Below, in pieces: positions 15,511 to 20,999 of a stretch of DNA of 21,419 nt; position 1 is the first letter of the stretch; the number at the start of each line of letters is the position of its first letter. The DNA is from a virus. Made by a program: the position numbers and the translations under genes. The stretch spans positions 1-21,419 of the IMG/VR virus record IMGVR_UViG_3300010354_000816; one strand, written 5' to 3'. The notes beneath the pieces are model-generated. The model had not been told where the DNA came from, ran no database searches, and saw only the letters and a program-made list of their open reading frames with translations.

Positions 15511-16230
15511 CTATGCGAAAAAAGATGCTAACCCTTCAAGTACGACTTCGCTTTCTTTTTGAGTTTTAGGATTTTTAACAGTCACTTTATGAGATAACTT
15601 AGGCATTGTTTCAAAGAATTTTTCAATTTCTTTAAATTGAAATGAATTCATTTGATCAAGAAACTCTGTAAGTTCCTTTTTAGTTACATCAGCAGTAGAC
15701 CAAACTTCTTCCTCAGTATAAATTTTATCAATACAAGATGCAATCAAATCAAAAGATTGCTCCATAGCATTTTCATTTTTAAAATCAAAATTTGTTTTAA
15801 TGAATTGTTCAAGTGATGGATACTTCATCTCCATCATAATACTATTATCTACTTTGATTTTATTAGTATGTTCTTCGTTTTTCTGAACTTTAATACTATC
15901 TAAATTAATACTTACAGTAGTATTCGTTTCATTATCGTCTGGACAAATAATATTAACTTCTACCTCCTCTCCAACAGACTTGCCACGAATATTTAAAAAC
16001 AAATATTCAATATCAAAAGTTGGTAGTGTTTCTACTTTAATATCTTTTGTTAAAATGCAATTTTTAATTACAGTCTTAATTGCATTAGTAATTTGCTTAT
16101 TATCTTCACTCTCTAAAGCAATTACTAAAAGTTTTTCTTCCTTTACCAAGAAAGGTCTGTAACGAATTGTCTTTTCAGTTGAAGGCAATTCAAGTTCATA
16201 TGTTGGTGTAGAAATCTTAGGTAATGGCAT
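15511..16230 (-). CDS. 26: gp26-type baseplate hub / tail assembly protein
   Basis: This 239-aa protein looks like the T4_baseplate family (T4 gp26, 208 aa), recognised by the N-terminal IRYRPFLVKEEKLLVIALES and the following helix with a conserved Cys (IKTVIKNCILTKDI). The C-terminal half is helical and acidic. In T4, gp26 is needed for central hub assembly. It lies between the gp54-type gene and the tape-measure-like genes, as expected for the module. AGGA sits 7 nt before the ATG at 16230. Its last codons (TCT TTT TTC GCA TAG) contain a perfect -1 slippery heptamer, so two products are possible: gp26 ending at Ala239, and a longer gp26-extension fusion. Family identity is by pattern; a role as a tail chaperone is inferred. 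Confidence 0.8.
   Translation of the reverse strand: MPLPKISTPTYELELPSTEKTIRYRPFLVKEEKLLVIALESEDNKQITNAIKTVIKNCILTKDIKVETLPTFDIEYLFLNIRGKSVGEEVEVNIICPDDNETNTTVSINLDSIKVQKNEEHTNKIKVDNSIMMEMKYPSLEQFIKTNFDFKNENAMEQSFDLIASCIDKIYTEEEVWSTADVTKKELTEFLDQMNSFQFKEIEKFFETMPKLSHKVTVKNPKTQKESEVVLEGLASFFA
15517..15523 (-). promoter_or_regulatory. Candidate -1 programmed frameshift site (T_TTT_TTC)
   Basis: In the gp26 reading frame the codons TCT TTT TTC contain the X_XXY_YYZ heptamer T_TTT_TTC, two codons before the TAG stop. After a -1 slip the ribosome would read CGC ATA GGA ATG (R-I-G-M) straight into the 60-aa ORF, giving 238 + 63 = 301 residues. A perfect hairpin lies 10 nt downstream. Position, phase and spacing fit known -1 sites in phage tail assembly chaperone genes. 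The frameshift itself is inferred. Confidence 0.65.
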
Positions 16231-16271
16231 AATGTCCTATAGAAAAATTTCAGGTACGATTATTTAGATGG

Positions 16272-17159
16272 TTACCAGAGAGGTTCTTGTCTGGTTGTGT
16301 TATCATCAAATGCTTCAGCAGATTTATAATAATCAGCATTAATTTGATTTTGACTATATTGGTTAGATCCTAAAGCACCAGTTCCTTCAAGTCCAGATAA
16401 ATTTAAATTCTCAGGTCCATATCCAAATTGCGCATCATTAAATGTCGCTTGATTTGCTGGTCTTGAAGGATCTCCTGTAGTGGTATTAGAAGACTCTCCT
16501 TTCTCATCATCGTGTGGAGGTTCCTTAGATGTAGGATCCAAAACGTATCGAATATAAGAAAAAGACACGGTGCATTTTAATAAAGAAGAAGTATCATAAG
16601 AAACAGGCATTGATGCAATTGAAATTGGAAATGCATCAATAAATTCATAAGTCAAAGTCTTAGTATATGTTCTTTCAAATTTTGTAATTTTAAGTCCAGT
16701 GGCAATATAATTTATTGGATAATTTAGTCTATAAAAATAGTTTGGTGACTTAGATCCAGGTCTTTGATTATTTTCTGTTATACTTTCTCCAACAATATAT
16801 TTCATCCAAACTTCAAAATATCTTATTGGTAAATAATTTTCCGCATCAACATAAAAAGTCATATCAATTCTATCATCATATATTCTTCTATTTGCGTGTC
16901 TTTGTGTTACTCCGTGATAATCACCAGTGATATCCATTGTTCCAATATTGGATCCCGGAAGAGAGGTTTCGGCACACATCAAATTCAAAATAGATTGTTT
17001 GGTACCTTTAAAATTCGATAACCCATTAGCATTTAAATAATTTGCACCTTTTTTTCCTTCCAATCCAGGAGGAATCGGAATTTGAACCTCAAAATGAGAA
17101 GTTAAAGATGGATTAAGTAACTTTGATTTAATATAATCTACTGACCTTGGAGTAGGCAT
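16272..17159 (-). CDS. 54: Tail tube initiator-like baseplate protein (gp54 type)
   Basis: This 295-aa protein begins the leftward block. Its N-terminal region (LTSHFEVQIPIPPG, then LMCAETSLPGSNIGTMDI) follows the tail-tube fold pattern shared by gp19, gp48 and gp54 of T4-like phages: a first strand, then a C-A-E-x-(A/S)-x-L-P-G loop. Next come RIYDDRIDMTFYVD and a segment (FEVWMKYIVG) typical of the tube family's beta-sandwich and helix. T4 gp54 (about 320 aa) is the first disc on which the tube polymerises. With gp48 recognised on the other strand, gp54 is the best assignment. The C-terminal 70 residues are Asn/Gly/Ser-rich. No clear Shine-Dalgarno precedes the ATG at 17159, and no exact leftward late box is present. 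Fold class is well supported; the choice among tube-family members rests partly on length and context. Confidence 0.7.
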   Translation of the reverse strand: MPTPRSVDYIKSKLLNPSLTSHFEVQIPIPPGLEGKKGANYLNANGLSNFKGTKQSILNLMCAETSLPGSNIGTMDITGDYHGVTQRHANRRIYDDRIDMTFYVDAENYLPIRYFEVWMKYIVGESITENNQRPGSKSPNYFYRLNYPINYIATGLKITKFERTYTKTLTYEFIDAFPISIASMPVSYDTSSLLKCTVSFSYIRYVLDPTSKEPPHDDEKGESSNTTTGDPSRPANQATFNDAQFGYGPENLNLSGLEGTGALGSNQYSQNQINADYYKSAEAFDDNTTRQEPLW

Positions 17160-17160
17160 T

Positions 17161-17168
17161 TATAAATA
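17161..17168 (+). promoter_or_regulatory. Late promoter box TATAAATA, immediately next to the gp54-type start
   Basis: This is an exact T4-type late box on the plus strand, 1 bp outside the gp54-type start codon and facing away from it. It overlaps the palindrome ATTTATAAAT (17158-17167). On the minus strand the same bases read TATAAATG across the start codon, which cannot serve that gene. Confidence 0.5.
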
Positions 17169-17201
17169 CTTTTTGACCGTATATATTATGTAGTAAGGAT
17201 A

Positions 17202-17234
17202 ATGGCAGAAAGTATCAAGAGTAAATATAAATAA
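17202..17234 (+). other. Ten-codon mini-ORF with ribosome site in the divergent leader
   Basis: The ATG at 17202 has AAGGA just upstream and encodes MAESIKSKYK before TAA. The 13 bases 17198-17210 are identical to 18262-18274, the start region of the 128-aa gene (MAEGF). It may be a leader peptide or a leftover of a gene start. Nothing proves expression. Confidence 0.25.
17226..17233 (+). promoter_or_regulatory. Late promoter box TATAAATA for the rightward block
   Basis: This is an exact T4-type late box 22 bp before the ATG of the NUMOD protein gene. Initiation around 10 nt downstream of the box would leave a leader of about 10-15 nt. It is the best placed promoter for the NUMOD, gp4, 128-aa, gp48 and gp53 genes. 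Confidence 0.65.
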
Positions 17235-17254
17235 TATGTAATGCTTAATTCATA

Positions 17255-17824
17255 ATGAAAAAGATTATCAAATTCAATACAAAAAAATTAAACGAAGTAT
17301 TTAATAATGATTCTACGCCAAAAATTTTATACGAAGAATATGAAGGGTATTCTGGATATGAAGGAGAGTTCAATCCATTTTATGGTAAGAAGCATTCAAA
17401 AGAAACTAAAGAAAAATTAAGACAAATAACATTAGAACTTTGTAAAAATGAATCTTTTAGAATGAGTAGGACAAATTGTGGAGAAAAAAATGAAATGCAT
17501 AAAAGTGAAAGATTTGGAGAACTAAATCCAATGTGGGGTAAAACTCATTCTGAAGATGCAAAAGAAAAACAAAGGATCAAAAGAAAAGAATGGTTTAAAA
17601 ATAATGAAAGTCCAAACAAAGGTAAACCTTGTTCAGAAAGCACAAAGAAAGCAATATCCGATAAAAATAGTAAAGAATATAAATTAATTTCTCCCAAAGG
17701 AGAAATTGTAGAAATCAAAAACCTCACTAAATTTGCAAAAGAAAATAATTTAAGTATTGGATGTCTACAACACGTTGTTAATGGGAGAAATAAATCACAT
17801 AAGGGTTGGAAAAATGCCGCGTGA
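17255..17824 (+). CDS. NUMOD-repeat protein: homing endonuclease DNA-binding region without a nuclease domain
   Basis: This 189-aa basic protein contains three NUMOD3-type helical repeats: FNPFYGKKHSKETKEK (about 39-54), LNPMWGKTHSEDAKEK (90-105) and NKGKPCSESTKK (121-132). It ends with a NUMOD1/IENR-like helix-turn-helix (about 141-187, EYKLISPKG, FAKENNLSIGCLQHVVNG, KGWK). These modules normally form the DNA-recognition tail of GIY-YIG or HNH homing endonucleases such as T4 Seg proteins. The N-terminal 38 residues show neither a GIY-YIG core nor an HNH motif, so the catalytic part is missing. It could be a decayed endonuclease or a retained DNA-binding protein. It has no evident Shine-Dalgarno, lies at the head of the block as an inserted gene would, and its end overlaps the gp4 start by 11 bp. 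Confidence 0.8.
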   Translation: MKKIIKFNTKKLNEVFNNDSTPKILYEEYEGYSGYEGEFNPFYGKKHSKETKEKLRQITLELCKNESFRMSRTNCGEKNEMHKSERFGELNPMWGKTHSEDAKEKQRIKRKEWFKNNESPNKGKPCSESTKKAISDKNSKEYKLISPKGEIVEIKNLTKFAKENNLSIGCLQHVVNGRNKSHKGWKNAA

Positions 17825-18266
17825 TTCAAAGTATCATCAAGGATATTTCCATCCAAGAAATCCAGAAAAATATATCGGAGATCCCCAAAACATAATATAC
17901 CGAAGTGGGTGGGAACTTAAATTTATGCAATGGTGTGATAGATCGCCAAACATCATAAAATATGGATCAGAGGAGTTTTGTATTCCTTATTATAATCCAG
18001 TAAAGCAAAGAGTTTGTAGATATTTCCCCGATTTTATTATTGAAGTATTGGAAAGTAATGGAAAAATTCAAAAGTATGTTATTGAAATAAAACCAAAAAA
18101 ACAAACTATCCCCCCAACCCAAGGAAATAAAAAAACAAAAACATACATTAACGAGATTAATACATATGCAGTTAATCAATCTAAATGGAAATCAATTCAA
18201 GAATGGTGTGATGATAGAATGATTAAGTTCCGCGTAATCACCGAACAAGAACTAGGTATCAGATAA
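17814..18266 (+). CDS. 4: gp4-type head completion protein with nuclease-like motif
   Basis: Starting at the ATG at 17814 this protein is 150 aa, the same length as T4 gp4. GYFHPRNPEKYIGDPQNI, then YRSGWELKFMQWCDRSPNI and EEFCIPYYNPVK, are characteristic of the T4 head completion protein, which acts after DNA packaging so that heads can join tails. It has a full PD-(D/E)xK-like core: Glu34, P72-D73 and E91-I-K93, as in TnsA-type nucleases. An upstream ATG or alternative start (17757 on) would read through the NUMOD gene and add a non-family N-terminus, so I reject it. Its start lies inside the end of the NUMOD gene, with AAGGG upstream, and its stop overlaps the next ATG (TAATG). Confidence 0.85.
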   Translation: MPRDSKYHQGYFHPRNPEKYIGDPQNIIYRSGWELKFMQWCDRSPNIIKYGSEEFCIPYYNPVKQRVCRYFPDFIIEVLESNGKIQKYVIEIKPKKQTIPPTQGNKKTKTYINEINTYAVNQSKWKSIQEWCDDRMIKFRVITEQELGIR

Positions 18267-18652
18267 TGGCAGAAGGTTTCGGACAATATCTCAACATACC
18301 TCCAAGAATGAGAGAATTGAAAAAAAGAATTATTAGCGAATACACAAATGATCCAGAAGATCTAATGTTAATTATAATGGATGTTTTGAAAGAAGATGCA
18401 TTGTATCCAGAAGTAGGAAAATTTTACACTTTTGTTTACAATCCTAAGACACCGAATATTGAATATGACCAACATCCTTTAATTGCTTGTACAGGTATTT
18501 ACAACTGGGGATTTAGGGGAGCTAATTTTCATTGGGAAAAATATAGAAATTATACTTGGCAAGAAGTTGCAGGAAAATTATATACTATCAAATACGAAGA
18601 ACTTGATGAAATGCTTTCTATACCTTATGCAAAATTCCGTCTAAATAAATAA
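18266..18652 (+). CDS. Conserved-looking hypothetical protein (128 aa) between gp4 and gp48
   Basis: I do not recognise this family. It begins MAEGFGQYLNIPPRMREL, is rich in aromatic residues and has a central pattern KFYTFVYNPKTPNIEYDQHP, then YNWGFRGANFHWEKYRNYTW. This suggests a compact beta-rich domain with a buried aromatic core. The C-terminal helix is acidic. Its start overlaps the gp4 stop by one base, so it is probably co-translated with gp4. The position among head-completion and baseplate genes suggests a structural or assembly role in the neck or baseplate, but nothing in the sequence decides this. Confidence 0.75.
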   Translation: MAEGFGQYLNIPPRMRELKKRIISEYTNDPEDLMLIIMDVLKEDALYPEVGKFYTFVYNPKTPNIEYDQHPLIACTGIYNWGFRGANFHWEKYRNYTWQEVAGKLYTIKYEELDEMLSIPYAKFRLNK

Positions 18653-18669
18653 AAACCCCCCTTTCATAA

Positions 18670-18732
18670 ATGTCTCATACTCTACAAAAAATTGAGATGA
18701 TTATTTCTCTTGTAAGAATGGAGAGTGTTTGA
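18670..18732 (+). other. Possible 20-codon ORF ahead of gp48
   Basis: The ATG at 18670 opens a frame (MSHTLQKIEMIISLVRMESV) whose TGA overlaps the gp48 ATG (TGATG). There is no good ribosome site. The 79-bp gap also holds a run of six C (18656-18661) and no exact late box. It may be a coupled leader or chance. Confidence 0.15.
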
Positions 18733-20069
18733 TGGCAGGAACTTATGGAGAGCCAGGAAAAAATCCATTTGCATTAAAAGGTATTGGTGGCGTTCTTTCC
18801 CCAGTAGTAAATGCAGAAACTGGAGTAATTCAAATTTATAAAAAAGGTGCATTCAATACATATCAAAGTTTAGGGACGTTAGATCCTAAAACAAATAAAT
18901 TTTCGAAGGACGATAAAAATTCGCCAAACTTGTCAGAAACTGAAATCAAGGCATTATCAAGTTCAGAAGGAATAAATAATATTAAAAACGCAGCAAAGAC
19001 TGCAACTATACAAGGGGTAAAAGCAGAAGGTAAAACTGACGCGGAAGCACAAGCAAAGGCTAATAAATTAATATCTCCAAATAGTGCATCAAATCCAGGT
19101 GGACAAAATCCTACTGCAGGAACACCTGCGGCAAGTGATGCAGATAAAAAATCCTTTGATGAAGAAAAAGGTACTTTTAAAGAAGGAACCAGAGAAGAAT
19201 ATGGTAATGCAATATATCCACTAAATTTAAAATTAGAACATCAAGATTGTATTAAATTTTCAATACTAAAATACATACCATCTTTAGAATATAATAATCA
19301 AAATTCTCAGGGAGATGTATTAAGACTTGTTAGAATAGAAGATGGGGTTCCAAAAATTGGCAAACAAATATTAGGAACCATAACACTACCAATACCTGCC
19401 GGAATTAATGATAACAATAGCGTTGACTGGCAATCAGATACACTATCAGAACTTAAATCAGCATTTGGATCCATCGCTGCAGAAGCAATAAAAGGTGGTA
19501 GAGAAGGTGCCGAGGGTGCTATTAAAAATGTCAATTTCAGTGAAAAATTAAGCGACCCAACTACTACAAAAGGTATTAGTGGATTGCTTGCTGGCATAGC
19601 AGTCGGTAGTGAAAAACTTCAACAGAGATCAACAGGAACAATATTCAATAATAACTTAGAACTTCTTTTCAATAGTCCATCTCTTAGATCATTTTCATTT
19701 ACTTTCAAACTCTCTCCAAGAGAACCAAAAGAAGCGAAAGAAGTTATGAAAATTATTCGTTTTTTTAAACAAGCAATGTCTGTGAAAAGAAGTAAAAGTA
19801 CATTACTACTCAAAACTCCACATACTTTTGCTATTTCATACCTAACTTCAAACCAACAACATCCATACTTAAATAAATTTAAAGAGTGTGCTTTGACTAC
19901 CTTTAATGTAGATTACACTCCAGAAGGACAATATATGACTTATATGAGTTCAGATATTCAGGATAGATCTATGATTTCATATGTAATATCAATGACCTTC
20001 CAAGAACTTGAACCAATATTTGATGATGAGTATCAAAAAGAAGATCCAGTTTCAAATATAGGTTACTAA
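18732..20069 (+). CDS. 48: gp48-type baseplate tail tube cap protein
   Basis: Starting from the ATG at 18732 (GGAG 8 nt upstream) the protein is 445 aa. The C-terminal third matches the T4 gp48 pattern: NNNLELLFNSPSLRSFSFTF, then LSPREPKEAKEVMKIIRFFK, and a late segment PEGQYMTYMSSD with SMTFQELEPIFDDEY. This is the tail-tube-like domain that caps the hub and starts tube growth with gp54. T4 gp48 is about 364 aa. The extra length is a low-complexity Ala/Lys/Gly-rich stretch (about 80-145) after the N-terminal EPGKNPFALKG region. A further Ala/Gly-rich insert lies near 240-280. It is directly followed by gp53 with a 1-bp gap. The in-frame TTG at 18729 is an unlikely start. Confidence 0.8.
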   Translation: MAGTYGEPGKNPFALKGIGGVLSPVVNAETGVIQIYKKGAFNTYQSLGTLDPKTNKFSKDDKNSPNLSETEIKALSSSEGINNIKNAAKTATIQGVKAEGKTDAEAQAKANKLISPNSASNPGGQNPTAGTPAASDADKKSFDEEKGTFKEGTREEYGNAIYPLNLKLEHQDCIKFSILKYIPSLEYNNQNSQGDVLRLVRIEDGVPKIGKQILGTITLPIPAGINDNNSVDWQSDTLSELKSAFGSIAAEAIKGGREGAEGAIKNVNFSEKLSDPTTTKGISGLLAGIAVGSEKLQQRSTGTIFNNNLELLFNSPSLRSFSFTFKLSPREPKEAKEVMKIIRFFKQAMSVKRSKSTLLLKTPHTFAISYLTSNQQHPYLNKFKECALTTFNVDYTPEGQYMTYMSSDIQDRSMISYVISMTFQELEPIFDDEYQKEDPVSNIGY

Positions 20070-20070
20070 A

Positions 20071-20763
20071 ATGACGAATCCTTATTTCAAAAAACTTCCA
20101 TCTTTTGAATATGTAAGTAGATTACCTGACGCCAAAATAGGGGATTATATTGAAGTTAAAAATATATTTAAAAAAGGAACAATTCGCCCTGATATTTTTA
20201 ATAATCTTGCTTTTTTTGAAAATTATAAAATCTTAGGAGATGATCGTCCAGATAATGTTGCCTTTAAACTTTATGATGATTCGACTTTAGACTGGATTGT
20301 TCTTCTTTCAAATAATATCATAAACATTCAAACAGAGTGGCCATTAACTCAACAATCTTTTGATACTTATTTGAGAAAGAAATATGGATCTGGATTAACA
20401 ACTGAAGAAGAAATCTATACAAAAATTTACGATGTTCATCACTACGAGACTGTAGAAGTTAAAAATAGTCAAGGTGTAGTAATTATGCCCGCAGGTCTTC
20501 AAGTCCCATCAAATTATTCAGTAAATTATTATGATGCTTTTATAGAATCTCAAGTAAATGCCACAAACATAACAGTACCGGTTACTAACTATGAATATGA
20601 AGAAAACCTTGAAAATGATAAAAGAAATATTTACGTTTTAAATTCAAGATATTTAAACGTTATTCTTAATGATATGGAAAATTTAATGGCATATAAAGAA
20701 GGTGCCACTCAATATATTTCAGAAAATCTTAAAAGAGCAGACAACATTAGACTTTATTCTTAA
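20071..20763 (+). CDS. 53: gp53-type baseplate wedge protein
   Basis: This 230-aa protein shows the gp53 signature. The N-terminal part (YFKKLPSFEYVSRL) is followed by a VKNIFKKGTIR region and then DDSTLDWIVLLSNNIINIQ, EWPLTQQSFDTYLRKKYG. This corresponds to the conserved P-x-L-Y-W-V-L-L-x-x-N block of T4 gp53 (196 aa), which links wedge proteins to the hub. A Tyr/Asn-rich C-terminal half ends with a helix (NVILNDMENLMAY) similar to the T4 C-terminus. It begins one base after the gp48 stop. In T4, gene 53 also lies close to gene 4, so gene order is partly conserved. It is the last gene of the rightward block. Confidence 0.85.
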   Translation: MTNPYFKKLPSFEYVSRLPDAKIGDYIEVKNIFKKGTIRPDIFNNLAFFENYKILGDDRPDNVAFKLYDDSTLDWIVLLSNNIINIQTEWPLTQQSFDTYLRKKYGSGLTTEEEIYTKIYDVHHYETVEVKNSQGVVIMPAGLQVPSNYSVNYYDAFIESQVNATNITVPVTNYEYEENLENDKRNIYVLNSRYLNVILNDMENLMAYKEGATQYISENLKRADNIRLYS

Positions 20764-20786
20764 GTTTCAAGTACCTTTTAACATAA

Positions 20787-20924
20787 TCACTTTTGAGTTG
20801 GTTTAAATGTTTTATCAATAAAAGACCCGAAATACTTTACATCTTCTTCAGGCAAACATCTACAAGTTCTTGATCCAATATATCCCATTCCCCATTCTTC
20901 ATAGGAATAATAGACATAGCGATA
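20787..20924 (-). pseudogene. GIY-YIG endonuclease domain fragment
   Basis: A 45-codon open stretch reads YRYVYYSYEEWGMGYIGSR and continues with a YFGSFIDKTFKPTQK segment, then TGA. The Y-V-Y-Y and G-Y-I-G-S-R strands, then Y-F-G-S, are the conserved opening of GIY-YIG homing endonucleases common in T4-like phages. A TAA lies directly before it (20925-20927) and no ATG starts this frame in the right place. The first in-frame ATG (20888) would remove the GIY strand. The catalytic helix and DNA-binding tail are missing after the stop. It therefore looks like a truncated remnant. An exact leftward late box lies just upstream. Together with the terminator it fills most of the gap between gp53 and gp32. 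Confidence 0.65.
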
Positions 20925-20925
20925 T

Positions 20926-20933
20926 TATTTATA
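20926..20933 (-). promoter_or_regulatory. Late promoter box TATAAATA facing left, in the gp32-gp53 gap
   Basis: This is an exact T4-type late box on the minus strand, just past the gp32 terminator and directly ahead of the GIY-YIG fragment. A transcript from it would cover the fragment and then run antisense to gp53. Confidence 0.55.
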
Positions 20934-20940
20934 CTGGAAA

Positions 20941-20960
20941 GGAGGAGATTTCTCTCCTCC
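20941..20960 (-). terminator. Terminator-like hairpin downstream of gp32
   Basis: On the minus strand GGAGGAGA pairs perfectly with TCTCCTCC (8 bp) around a GAAA tetraloop of the stable GNRA class. It is followed by TTTCC, a weak T-tract. It lies about 40 bp after the gp32 stop. On the plus strand no T-run follows, so it best fits gp32. Confidence 0.7.
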
Positions 20961-20999
20961 AACCTTAAAGATGCTAGTCAGTTAAGACGTCTTTATTTA

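Noticed and set aside
17158-17167. Palindrome ATTTATAAAT as a possible operator
   Set aside because: It is AT-only and fully explained by the late box TATAAATA beside the ATG.
17757-17813. N-terminal extension of gp4
   Set aside because: It overlaps the NUMOD coding sequence; family length (150 aa) and the start MPRDSKYHQGYF fit the ATG at 17814.
17545-17856. Minus-strand open frame of 103 codons across the NUMOD gene
   Set aside because: It is antisense to the NUMOD repeats and the gp4 start and has no recognisable features.
20984-20993. Palindrome AAGACGTCTT as a second terminator
   Set aside because: It has no loop space for a stable hairpin and no proper T-run in the right place.
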